Made by a program: the position numbers and the translations under genes | Notes under the pieces: model-generated | What the model was told of the DNA's origin: nothing | The model's database searches: none | What the model saw: the letters and a program-made list of their open reading frames with translations, nothing else | In this document: piece after piece, positions 1-7,469 of the stretch | How the letters are laid out: every line of letters begins with the position of its first letter | Numbering within the stretch: the stretch's first letter is position 1 | Assembly (NCBI RefSeq): GCF_004364975.1 | Contig: NZ_SOBW01000007.1 | Span: 868,001 to 932,000 of the forward strand | From: Gelidibacter sediminis | GTDB taxonomy: Bacteria; Bacteroidota; Bacteroidia; Flavobacteriales; Flavobacteriaceae | Length of the DNA: 64,000 nt | Direction of reading: 5' to 3'

Positions 1-38
1 ACGTGTTTTTGATTCAATTGATTCATTTTAAAAGCGTG

Positions 39-46
39 CAAAGATA
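39..46 (-). promoter_or_regulatory. Possible -7 promoter element pointing left out of the window
   Basis: Read on the minus strand this is TATCTTTG, a full match to the Bacteroidota -7 consensus TAnnTTTG. It points toward a gene beyond the left edge. The nearest upstream TTG (58-60) is only 11 nt away, shorter than the usual 17-23, so the -33 half is not convincing. Confidence 0.35.
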
Positions 47-74
47 CACTATTGTTACAATACCTCAGAAATTA

Positions 75-581
75 CTATTTTCTTTTATACAATGGTACAG
101 ATGAGCAAGCTTCTCCATACATGATGGACCGTGCAATTGGTTGTAGTTTTTTAGATAGCATTATATAGGCATTAGCCGGTACAGGTTTATTGGCACACCC
201 TTTTATAATTAACGGTTGATCTACAAATGCTGAGGTATCCAAGTCCTTAATAATGTCCTGATAAATTGAGGTTTCCAATTGTTCTAAAGTACCAATAACG
301 ATTGTTTTGGCATGGGGTTGCAAATGCATGGTTAATAACATATAGGCCCACGCTGGCACGATAGCATCTGAAGTACAAGTTAAAGCTACGTAATGGTCTT
401 GATACTGTGTCCAATCATGTTGTTTAACGTATGCTCTAAAATCTTTCTCACGCAACACCAACTCTTGAAACAGCCAATCTTTGATATCAAGAATAGTGCG
501 CTGTCCTTTCGGATAATAATCTTCAAGGTCTACAACCACCAATTTACTATTGGCTACTCTATTGATAATTTCATTTTCCAT
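75..581 (-). CDS. DUF2480 family protein
   Basis: 168-residue soluble protein that I recognise as the DUF2480 family of Bacteroidota; its function is unknown. No signal peptide or membrane segment is visible. It contains an internal duplication: residues about 67-97 and 127-156 share the pattern Cys, then VPA-x-AY, three or four residues, L-x-x-x-LQP-x-A and a final I-x-x-G, with Cys69 and Cys129 at equivalent places and a third cysteine at 159. In related genomes as I know them this family sits next to the suf genes, and here it ends the suf-associated minus-strand run, so a role linked to Fe-S or thiol chemistry is possible but inferred only from neighbours. The start is the ATG at 581, which has a TAAATTTG box only 4 nt upstream. 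Confidence 0.85.
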   Translation of the reverse strand: MENEIINRVANSKLVVVDLEDYYPKGQRTILDIKDWLFQELVLREKDFRAYVKQHDWTQYQDHYVALTCTSDAIVPAWAYMLLTMHLQPHAKTIVIGTLEQLETSIYQDIIKDLDTSAFVDQPLIIKGCANKPVPANAYIMLSKKLQPIARSIMYGEACSSVPLYKRK

Positions 582-585
582 ACTG

Positions 586-593
586 CAAATTTA
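586..593 (-). promoter_or_regulatory. -7-like element directly before the DUF2480 start codon
   Basis: TAAATTTG on the minus strand ends 4 nt before the ATG at 581. If used, transcription would start at or next to the start codon, giving a nearly leaderless mRNA. No clear TTG at -33 spacing was found, so this is tentative. Confidence 0.35.
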
Positions 594-755
594 AACTATT
601 TATTAATGACATATTAAACAGAGAAATGTTTTGGAGGTTACAAGTAGCGCTTTCTTACCAAATGCGTACATTAATATAAATATGTGTTTAACCAAATTGA
701 AGTGATGAATTTATAGACAATGACATTGATTTGTGGCTTTCCTAAGCCTACTGAT

Positions 756-2591
756 TTATTGATAGCCTTCCGCCTGCAACTGAAATAATTGCGCATAAAG
801 TGCATCATTTTCCATCAGTTGAAGATGCGTTCCAAGTTCCAAAACCTTGCCTTCTTCCAAAACCAAAATACGATCAGCTTGTCTTACGGTACTAAATCTA
901 TGGGAGATAATAATACTTGTTTTCCCTTTTGTCAGGCCTATAAAGCGTTTAAAAACATCGCTCTCAGCTTTAGCATCCAGCGCAGAGGTGGGCTCATCTA
1001 AAATCATCACTTCAGCATCCTTCATATAGGCTCTTGCCAATGCTACTTTTTGCCATTGTCCTCCCGAGAGCTCTTGGCCTTTGTAAAATCGTTTTCCAAG
1101 TTGTTGGTCATAGCCCTTTCTCAATTCTGAAATGACTTTGTCAGCCAAACTCAATTGGGCTGCATTTTCAATTTTCTCCTGATTATATAATTGGGAGATG
1201 TCTCCAATGGCGATATTCTCTCTAACCGTAAATTCATACTTGAAAAAATCTTGGAAAATCACTCCAAAAAACTCCTGATACGCATCACGTTTATATCGAT
1301 TTATATTAATCCCATCCAACAAAATTTCTCCAGAAGTTGGTTCATAAAAGCGCAGCATCAATTTGGTCAGTGTTGTTTTTCCGGCGCCATTCTGACCTAC
1401 AAAGGCCATTTTTTCTCCCACTGCAATCTTAAAGCTGACTCCCTTTAAAATTTCATGCTCAGAATCTGGATAGGAGAACCTGACGTTTCTAAATTCGAAA
1501 CCTGTCTGTATCTTTTTAGGCAATGGTTGATCTTCAGTATGTTTTGGTTCGATAGAAATATCGATAAATTCGAAGTAGTCTTTCAAATATAGCGCACTTT
1601 CAGTGATTCTTGTAAATTTTGAGAAGAAGTCTTGAAGATTCCGGGTCAATCTATTAAAAGATCCTGACAGAAAAGTCAACTCCCCGAGGGTAATCACACC
1701 AGATATTACCCGGTAAATGATAAAAATATAGGCACCATAATAACTTATGGTACCCAAAACATTAAACACAAAACCTAGGGCCGAGCGTTTTATGGCCAAT
1801 TTTTTATTCAAATCAAAATACTCTTCAGAAAGATTTTTAAACCGATCTACGATAAAATCAGTCAATCCAAAAAGTTTGATTTCCTTGGCCGTAACGTTAT
1901 TGGCACCAATAAACCGTAGATAATCGAGTTCACGGCGTTCTGCCGTCCATCCTCTAGCTAAGGAATATTGCTGTTGACTAAACCAAATTTCGTTGATAAA
2001 TGACGGAATGATACTAAGTACCAAAAGGATAATTAAATAGGGTTCAAAATAGATCAAACCAGCAATAAGTGTTGCAATAGAAATCAAACTCTGAACTTCT
2101 CCCAGTGCATTCGACAATAAACCTACACGACCTGCAGTCTGAATTCGGGCACGCTCCAATTTATCATAGAATTCAGAGTCCTCTAAGAGACTGATGTCTA
2201 TTTGATTGGTTTTTTTGATGATAGTTACTGATGAATCTATGGAGTAGGCATCGCCTAATAGGCCATCTGTTAAAGCAATGGCTCGACTCATCAAATCAGA
2301 AAGTACAATTAGTCCAAATTCTAAGGCTACGAAAGTCCAAAGTTGGGTTAAGTCTGAGGTCTCAACTTTAGTTTGAAGGATAATCTCATCAATAATAAGT
2401 TTACCCACCCATAAAATAATGACAGGTAAAAGTGCACCGATAAGCCTACATAGCGCAGATAAAAGAAACAATCTTTTATTGGTTGCCCAAATTTCCTTGA
2501 AGAAACGCGGGATGAAGACCAAGGCACTAAAAGACTTTCTTAAACTTGTTTTGTCTTTATCTTTTAATGATTTAGGACTGGGTCTTGGCAT
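756..2591 (-). CDS. ABC exporter, fused permease and ATPase
   Basis: 611-residue half-transporter of the type I exporter class; two copies should dimerise in the inner membrane and use ATP hydrolysis to export a substrate that the sequence does not reveal. The membrane domain spans about residues 40-330 with clear hydrophobic helices near 40-70, 85-105, 165-200 and 270-305. The nucleotide-binding domain (about 365-605) has every functional motif: Walker A GQNGAGKT (399-406), Q-loop in VIFQDF, signature LSGGQ (508-512), Walker B ending in ILDEP, D-loop and H-loop histidine in IISHR (about 564). No peptidase-C39 domain precedes it, so a bacteriocin-processing exporter is unlikely. It lies between the DUF59 gene and the DUF2480 gene on the same strand, with a heptad repeat tract in its upstream spacer. 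Substrate unknown. Confidence 0.93.
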   Translation of the reverse strand: MPRPSPKSLKDKDKTSLRKSFSALVFIPRFFKEIWATNKRLFLLSALCRLIGALLPVIILWVGKLIIDEIILQTKVETSDLTQLWTFVALEFGLIVLSDLMSRAIALTDGLLGDAYSIDSSVTIIKKTNQIDISLLEDSEFYDKLERARIQTAGRVGLLSNALGEVQSLISIATLIAGLIYFEPYLIILLVLSIIPSFINEIWFSQQQYSLARGWTAERRELDYLRFIGANNVTAKEIKLFGLTDFIVDRFKNLSEEYFDLNKKLAIKRSALGFVFNVLGTISYYGAYIFIIYRVISGVITLGELTFLSGSFNRLTRNLQDFFSKFTRITESALYLKDYFEFIDISIEPKHTEDQPLPKKIQTGFEFRNVRFSYPDSEHEILKGVSFKIAVGEKMAFVGQNGAGKTTLTKLMLRFYEPTSGEILLDGININRYKRDAYQEFFGVIFQDFFKYEFTVRENIAIGDISQLYNQEKIENAAQLSLADKVISELRKGYDQQLGKRFYKGQELSGGQWQKVALARAYMKDAEVMILDEPTSALDAKAESDVFKRFIGLTKGKTSIIISHRFSTVRQADRILVLEEGKVLELGTHLQLMENDALYAQLFQLQAEGYQ

Positions 2592-2700
2592 TTTGAGGTT
2601 TCAAGGTTTAAACGGTGGCTGATAAATTTTTCAATTAGATTATTGGGCAACTAAGAACGTTTTTGAAACTCTCAATTGTGACCATCAATTATCATATCAA

Positions 2701-2756
2701 AAAAGTTGAAAGCTATCGACTAAATACTATCAACTGCAAACTGAATACTGCAGTCT
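2701..2756 (-). repeat. Intergenic 7-bp-period tract (AGTNNNN units)
   Basis: On the minus strand this spacer reads as consecutive heptamers AGACTGC, AGTATTC, AGTTTGC, AGTTGAT, AGTATTT, AGTCGAT, AGCTTTC and a degenerate AACTTTT. The period is exactly seven, so it is not coding. It starts 15 nt after the DUF59 stop codon and lies upstream of the ABC exporter. The same unit occurs at 8786-8852 and 59926-59981. Confidence 0.7.
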
Positions 2757-2771
2757 GCAGATTAAACTAGA

Positions 2772-3095
2772 CTAAAGCATCCCCAACTCCAAACGTGCTT
2801 CCTCGCTCATCAACTCTTGCGTCCATGGTGGATCAAAAGTAATTTCAACAATTGCCGACTTAACCTCGTTTAATGATTTTACCTTTTCCTCGACTTCCAG
2901 TGGCAACGTTTCAGCAACTGGACAATTTGGAGTGGTTAAGGTCATTAAGATTTTTACATCCATATCTTCATTGACATATACATCGTAAATTAAACCGAGC
3001 TCATAAATATCAACAGGAATTTCTGGGTCGTAAATTGTTTTTAATACTCTTACTATTTTTTCGCCTAAGGCGGTAACATCTATTGTATCACTCAT
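2772..3095 (-). CDS. DUF59 / MIP18-family Fe-S assembly factor (SufT-like)
   Basis: 107-residue single-domain protein of the DUF59 family (also called metal-sulfur cluster biosynthetic enzyme; related to eukaryotic MIP18). These proteins help deliver or mature Fe-S clusters. The diagnostic parts are visible: YDPEIPVDIYELGLIYDV near residues 22-39 and the TTPNCPVAE stretch with the conserved Cys58, followed by a DPPW motif near the C terminus. It follows sufE on the same strand after a 75-nt spacer carrying an 8-bp tandem repeat, and this pairing with suf genes supports the role. It lacks an N-terminal extension, so the generic SufT-like name is used rather than a firm symbol. Confidence 0.9.
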   Translation of the reverse strand: MSDTIDVTALGEKIVRVLKTIYDPEIPVDIYELGLIYDVYVNEDMDVKILMTLTTPNCPVAETLPLEVEEKVKSLNEVKSAIVEITFDPPWTQELMSEEARLELGML

Positions 3096-3103
3096 TTTTT
3101 TAA

Positions 3104-3135
3104 AGTTTAGGAGTTAAGGAGTTTAAAAGTTTAGG
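3104..3135. repeat. Four-unit 8-bp tandem repeat between sufE and the DUF59 gene
   Basis: On the plus strand four octamers follow one another: AGTTTAGG, AGTTAAGG, AGTTTAAA, AGTTTAGG. The tract ends 8 nt before the DUF59 start codon, so it would lie in the mRNA leader or spacer of that gene. Its period differs from the heptad family nearby. Confidence 0.65.
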
Positions 3136-3170
3136 GATGTAAAAACATTTAAAAATTAATGCGTCTTAAC

Positions 3171-3593
3171 TCAATTTAATTGGGTTTGGTATGCAATAGC
3201 ATACATTTTTAACTGTTTAATCATACTCACCAATCCGTTGGCACGTGTTGGCGACAAATGTTCTTTGAGGCCAATAGCATCAATAAAATCCGTATCGGCT
3301 GCAATAATATCTTTAGGTTCTTGATTAGAAAAAACGCGAATTAAAATAGCGATGATTCCCTTTGTGATAATAGCGTCACTATCCGCAGTAAACACAACTT
3401 TATCATCTTTCATTTCAGCATGGACCCAAACTTTACTTTGGCATCCTTTTATAATGTTGTCCTGCGTTTTGTATTGCTCATCAATTAACGGCAAAGTTTT
3501 ACCAAGATCTATCATATATTGGTAACGCTCCTCCCAATCTTCAAACATTGAAAACTCATCAATTAGGTCTTCTTGTATGGCTTCTATAGTCAT
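3171..3593 (-). CDS. sufE: SufE-family cysteine desulfuration protein
   Basis: 140-residue SufE homologue. SufE accepts persulfide sulfur from the desulfurase SufS and passes it to the SufBCD scaffold in the cytosol. The sulfur-accepting cysteine is Cys51 in the conserved IKGCQSKVW motif, and the family's C-terminal helical part (LSPTRANGL) is present. The length matches the family. It is on the same strand as sufABCDS but is separated from sufS by three unrelated genes and a strong terminator, so it is probably transcribed apart from the main suf operon, together with the downstream DUF59 gene. Confidence 0.94.
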   Translation of the reverse strand: MTIEAIQEDLIDEFSMFEDWEERYQYMIDLGKTLPLIDEQYKTQDNIIKGCQSKVWVHAEMKDDKVVFTADSDAIITKGIIAILIRVFSNQEPKDIIAADTDFIDAIGLKEHLSPTRANGLVSMIKQLKMYAIAYQTQLN

Positions 3594-3633
3594 TCTAAAA
3601 TTTTCTACAAAGTTACGATTTATCTATTGCTTT

Positions 3634-4092
3634 TCAGAGCTTTTCCTTGATGCTTAATAACTTATTTAATATTGTTTTAAGCTGCTCTGGAGGATTTCCA
3701 TGATCAAATTCACTGCTCTGCACTTCGCCCTGATCAGTTTTAATGGTCAAGCTACCTATAGGTGCGCCATCCGAAAAGCGTTTTTCAGAAGGCGCTTTTA
3801 AATCTGGCAAAATATTTAGGTTTAGATTCCCAACTAGCACCAAGAGCTCTTCCCAATCTTGCTTTAAAATAGCGGTAGATTTTACATTCTTTTGATCGCG
3901 ATTGTCAACAACATAGAGGTTATGTTGGTCTACCCATACTTTTTCGTATACCCCCCGAGACTGAATAACATAGGCTATACTCACTACTTTCTGATATAGT
4001 TCTGAATGTCCTGTATTAGTGACGTCTTTATTGATCGGGCCGCATTGATTTGATAACACCACCACTGCAAATATGCTCATTAAAAATTTCAT
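3634..4092 (-). CDS. Small predicted lipoprotein, unknown function
   Basis: 152-residue protein with a short lipoprotein signal: a hydrophobic stretch followed by SNQC, with the lipidated cysteine at residue 17. The mature part is a small mixed alpha/beta domain with no motif I recognise; it contains a tryptophan-aspartate segment (KQDWEELL) and a LTIKTDQGEVQSSEFDHG beta region. It sits 41 nt upstream of sufE and 45 nt downstream of the META-domain gene on the same strand, so the three may be co-transcribed. It is probably exported and anchored to a membrane; no function is proposed. Confidence 0.75.
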   Translation of the reverse strand: MKFLMSIFAVVVLSNQCGPINKDVTNTGHSELYQKVVSIAYVIQSRGVYEKVWVDQHNLYVVDNRDQKNVKSTAILKQDWEELLVLVGNLNLNILPDLKAPSEKRFSDGAPIGSLTIKTDQGEVQSSEFDHGNPPEQLKTILNKLLSIKEKL

Positions 4093-4137
4093 AATTTTTG
4101 TTTTAAATCGGATTATACTTCAACCCTAATTTCGGGA

Positions 4138-4776
4138 TTATTCGTGAAAATAAATGCAGCTCATCAACTTTTTATGCTGTCTATCCATGAGCCACAAGCT
4201 ATCGCCACTTATCTTATAGTGATCTACGCGTTGTAGAGTATCTAAAAACAAATCTTCAACTGCCAAGGTAGGACACGTCATTTTTGTAGTTGTCAATGCC
4301 CTAGCTTTAAAATTGTCCGCATCAAATTTTATAGTTCCTGAAAATTTGTTGCAGCTCGTATTCCCAATAAAAGTATTGTTACTAATACGAAACACAGGAT
4401 TACGGGCAAAGCCGGTGTAATCTAAAATACTGACCACCAACCAAAAACCCTCATCCAAAGTTAGCGGAGTTTTACTTTGTTCTAAAATTGCCACCAATTT
4501 GTAGGACGGTAAAGAGGTGTGCTCAGTGGTCTCTTTTGATACTTTTAATTTGTAATAGTATCCTTCTTCAAATTCAAACGCTTCAATAGAACCAGAGTAG
4601 TCGGTCCACTCTGCAGCTTCATTCAATTTAATCTGTAAACATTGCTGGGCAGGGTAATCATCACAGGCTTTTAATGAATTATTTATAAAAATAATTTGAT
4701 CAGAAGATCTAAACTGACAAGAAATAAACCAAAAACCACTTAATAATAGTGTTAATAACGCTATTCGCACTTTCAT
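4138..4776 (-). CDS. DUF4377 plus META domain lipoprotein
   Basis: 212-residue exported protein with a lipobox ending at Cys20 (FISC). Residues about 27-90 resemble DUF4377, including the typical IEAFEFEEGYYYKLKVSKE-like strand pattern. Residues about 105-210 form a META (HslJ-like) domain, shown by the NTSCNKFSGT motif, TTKMTCP and the closing LSGDSLWLMD-like repeat. META domains occur in envelope stress and heat-inducible proteins; the molecular function is unsettled. The cysteines in NTSCN and MTCP could form a disulfide in the periplasm. It lies between the secreted protease and the small lipoprotein inside the suf neighbourhood. Confidence 0.85.
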   Translation of the reverse strand: MKVRIALLTLLLSGFWFISCQFRSSDQIIFINNSLKACDDYPAQQCLQIKLNEAAEWTDYSGSIEAFEFEEGYYYKLKVSKETTEHTSLPSYKLVAILEQSKTPLTLDEGFWLVVSILDYTGFARNPVFRISNNTFIGNTSCNKFSGTIKFDADNFKARALTTTKMTCPTLAVEDLFLDTLQRVDHYKISGDSLWLMDRQHKKLMSCIYFHE

Positions 4777-4852
4777 AATTAAAACCTTTCAGCTCACAAA
4801 GGTCTTAATTTATGCTTAAGATAATAAGTTAATTAGCATATAATTTGAGTAC

Positions 4853-4880
4853 AAAAAAATGCCTCATAAAGAGGCATTTT
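4853..4880 (-). terminator. Intrinsic terminator after the M43 protease gene
   Basis: AAAATGCCTC (4856-4865) pairs with GAGGCATTTT (4871-4880) around a 5-nt loop, followed on the minus strand by a U-run. It lies 22 nt past the protease stop codon, separating it from the META gene. Confidence 0.85.
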
Positions 4881-4901
4881 AATTTTTTTATCACTTTGTT
4901 A

Positions 4902-5945
4902 TCAATTAGCCATTGCAGCTCTTGGACCTCCTGCAGTAAAAATGGTACGTAATCTTGCTTTTTGCCCCAGACTAAACATGCTCATACAAGCGTCATTTGT
5001 ATAATCCATATAGTTCATTGTCATATCAGTAGACCTACAGTTAACTGTAGGGTAGGAAGGACATCCGTAGTTTGGTCCATCAGAAGATGGTGTATCAGCT
5101 ACATAATCATCTTGTCTACATCTCCCGTCGCCCCAAATGTGACGTAGGTTTAGGTAATGTCCAACTTCATGAGTTGCTGTTCTACCTTTGTCAAATGGGG
5201 AAGCTACATAACCAGTAGTTCCAAAATACTGCGGACCTACAACTATACCATCAGTTGCTGCTGGACCACCAGGAAATTGAGCATAACCTAAAATGCCACC
5301 GCCAATATTACAAACCCAGATGTTCATATGTGTTTCTGGAGTAACAGGTGGGTATACACTTTTAACTTGATCATTGGTGCCCCATGATGTTTTAGAATTT
5401 GCATGTCTGAAGGTGTTTATCAGTGTAAACTGTACTTCAGTATCAGCTGCTAGTCCTGCAAATTCTGAAGGAATAGTGTTAATATCTGCATTGGTTTTTC
5501 TAAAATCCTGATTCAGCACTGCCATTTGAGAAGCAATTTGTTGATCAGATATATTCTCCTGAGAATTACTATATACCACATGTACATAAACAGGAATAGT
5601 AATTACGCCAAGATTATCTTCTGGTGGCGTTGGGTCTTCTCCACCACCACTGCCTGGTTTGCCTTTGCCTACTTGTTTAACTCTTGTTTGATATTCTACA
5701 TCGTACATCTTTTTGTATAAGCCTGGCGTCTCATCCAACAATCTGTTCAAGTTTGCCATAGAAAAACAGTTTTTTAAAGTACCATCTGCAGAAGGTTTAG
5801 CCTCTCCAGTAGCGGTAATATCTGTATATAAGCTAAAATCACTCATATCAATATTTACTTGCTCTTGACTTATTGGCTCCTCATTTTTATCACAAGATGT
5901 GAATACTAGGGCCAATGCCGCCATTCCTAAGAAAATTTTTTTCAT
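4902..5945 (-). CDS. Secreted M43 (pappalysin-type) zinc metalloprotease, lipoprotein
   Basis: 347-residue exported protease. A lipoprotein signal ends at Cys18 (VFTSC), followed by a low-complexity Gly/Pro-rich linker near residues 95-108. The catalytic domain carries the extended zinc motif HEVGHYLNLRH (residues 259-269) followed by WGD, and a Met-turn region around MNYMDY (about 310-315), both typical of MEROPS family M43. Several cysteines after the zinc site (near 276, 295, 303 and 320) suggest disulfides, fitting an extracytoplasmic location. It is flanked by terminators on both sides (4853-4880 and 6067-6104), so it is likely its own transcription unit although it sits between sufS and sufE. 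Substrate unknown. Confidence 0.9.
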   Translation of the reverse strand: MKKIFLGMAALALVFTSCDKNEEPISQEQVNIDMSDFSLYTDITATGEAKPSADGTLKNCFSMANLNRLLDETPGLYKKMYDVEYQTRVKQVGKGKPGSGGGEDPTPPEDNLGVITIPVYVHVVYSNSQENISDQQIASQMAVLNQDFRKTNADINTIPSEFAGLAADTEVQFTLINTFRHANSKTSWGTNDQVKSVYPPVTPETHMNIWVCNIGGGILGYAQFPGGPAATDGIVVGPQYFGTTGYVASPFDKGRTATHEVGHYLNLRHIWGDGRCRQDDYVADTPSSDGPNYGCPSYPTVNCRSTDMTMNYMDYTNDACMSMFSLGQKARLRTIFTAGGPRAAMAN

Positions 5946-6066
5946 TTTATTTATTATTTAAGTTAAAGATTTCCCAATTTATGACTTTAAAGCAATTTGA
6001 ACATGGATTTATTAAATTATTTTAATTTTTTTCGATGAAATACACAATTTATATTTTGATTTATTA

Positions 6067-6104
6067 TCCTAAAAAAAGCACCCCTTGGGGTGCTTTTTTT
6101 AGGA
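6067..6104 (-). terminator. Strong terminator ending the suf operon
   Basis: An 18-bp perfect inverted repeat with a 2-nt centre: TCCTAAAAAAAGCACCCC (6067-6084) and its complement (6087-6104). The GC-rich top and flanking A/T runs make it a terminator on both strands; it lies 33 nt beyond the sufS stop codon. Confidence 0.9.
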
Positions 6105-6136
6105 TATATAATTGTATTTTTTAGGGTTATCCAACT

Positions 6137-7351
6137 TTACGAAAGCATTAATTGAGCTTTTTTTGTAGCTGAAACCAACGCATCTATTTCTTCCTTTGTA
6201 TTGTAAAAAGCAAATGATGCCCTTATGGTTCCTGGAATTTTAAAATAATCCATAATAGGCTGTGCACAATGATGACCAGTACGTACCGCAATGCCCATTT
6301 TATCTAGTAAGGTACCCACATCATAAGGATGAATGCCGTCTAAATTGAAAGAAATTACTGAAGTTTTTTCTTTTGCGGTTCCGTAAATTTTTAAGCCTTC
6401 TATTTTTAATAGCTCTGTGGTAGCATAGTCTAAAAGTTCATGCTCATAAGCAGCAATCTTATCAAATCCTATCGCATTCATATAATCTATAGCGGCTCCG
6501 AAAGCAATGCCTCCGCAGATATTTGGCGTCCCTGCTTCAAACTTATGTGGCAAATCAGCATAGGTGGTGTTCTGAAAAGTGACCTCAGCAATCATCTCAC
6601 CGCCGCCTTGATAAGGCGGTAATTTTTTGAGCCATTCTTCTTTACCATACAACATCCCAACACCTGTTGGGCCACACATTTTATGGGCAGAGGCCACATA
6701 GAAATCGACATCCAAAGCTTGTACGTCAGGTCGTACATGTGGACACGCTTGTGCACCGTCAATCAATACTGCTGCTCCAACGGCATGTGCTTTTTCGATA
6801 ATGACCTTAATAGGATTAATGGTTCCTAAGGCATTTGATATATGATTGACAAAAACTAGTTTCGTTTTTTCTGAAAGTATATCAGTATAGGATGACATGA
6901 GCAATTCACCTTCGTCATTCATAGGAATGATTTTTAAAATTGCGCCAGTACGCTCGCACAACATTTGCCAAGGCACAATATTGCTATGGTGCTCTAAAGC
7001 AGATACGATAATTTCATCGCCTTCATTTAATAACGCGGTAAAACCACTGGCCACTAAATTGATGCCGTGGGTTGTCCCAGAGGTCATTATAATTTCATGA
7101 GACGCCTTAGCATTAAAATGCTTTTGAATTTTAAGTCGCGCTTGCTCGTATAAATCTGTAGCTTCTTGACTTAAGGTATGTACACCTCTATGGATGTTTG
7201 CATTGTAATTGGTATAATAATCTACAATAACATCAATGACCTGCTGTGGGGTTTGTGAGGTGGCAGCATTATCAAAATACACTAAAGACTTCCCATTAAC
7301 TTGTCTCTTAAGTATTGGGAAGTCTTTTCTTATAGTTTCTACGTTGAACAT
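6137..7351 (-). CDS. sufS: SufS cysteine desulfurase
   Basis: 404-residue group II cysteine desulfurase, a PLP enzyme that takes sulfur from L-cysteine, releases alanine and hands persulfide to SufE for Fe-S cluster assembly. The PLP-binding lysine is Lys224 in ASAHKMCGPTG, and the active-site cysteine that carries the persulfide is Cys362 in RTGHHCAQP. The N-terminal YFDNAATSQ motif and full length match the SufS/CsdA type rather than NifS/IscS. It is last in the sufABCDS run and is followed by a strong terminator. The 118-nt spacer before it is unusually long for this operon and contains a repeat-like element. Confidence 0.96.
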   Translation of the reverse strand: MFNVETIRKDFPILKRQVNGKSLVYFDNAATSQTPQQVIDVIVDYYTNYNANIHRGVHTLSQEATDLYEQARLKIQKHFNAKASHEIIMTSGTTHGINLVASGFTALLNEGDEIIVSALEHHSNIVPWQMLCERTGAILKIIPMNDEGELLMSSYTDILSEKTKLVFVNHISNALGTINPIKVIIEKAHAVGAAVLIDGAQACPHVRPDVQALDVDFYVASAHKMCGPTGVGMLYGKEEWLKKLPPYQGGGEMIAEVTFQNTTYADLPHKFEAGTPNICGGIAFGAAIDYMNAIGFDKIAAYEHELLDYATTELLKIEGLKIYGTAKEKTSVISFNLDGIHPYDVGTLLDKMGIAVRTGHHCAQPIMDYFKIPGTIRASFAFYNTKEEIDALVSATKKAQLMLS

Positions 7352-7365
7352 AGGTTATAATTTTT

Positions 7366-7434
7366 CATAGCCCAGATTGAGGCATTGTTGGAGCTCCTCG
7401 TAGAGAGCGACTGCCGAAAGCTGGAAATAGCTCC
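7366..7434. repeat. GC-rich dispersed-repeat-like element in the sufD-sufS spacer
   Basis: This segment is visibly more GC-rich than the surrounding spacer and contains a GGAGCTCC palindrome (7390-7397) and an AGCTCC end (7429-7434) able to pair with GGAGCT. The flanking TAGCCC start and GGAAATAGCTCC end match, from memory, a motif seen repeatedly between genes in flavobacterial genomes. No open frame spans it. It would be transcribed inside the suf operon. Confidence 0.5.
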
Positions 7435-7469
7435 AAATAAAATTAATGGAATTTTAAATGAAGAGGTTT

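Noticed and set aside
2701-2756. CRISPR-like array
   Set aside because: The repeat unit is 7 bp with no spacers of 30 nt and no cas genes are present; same for 8786-8852 and 59926-59981.
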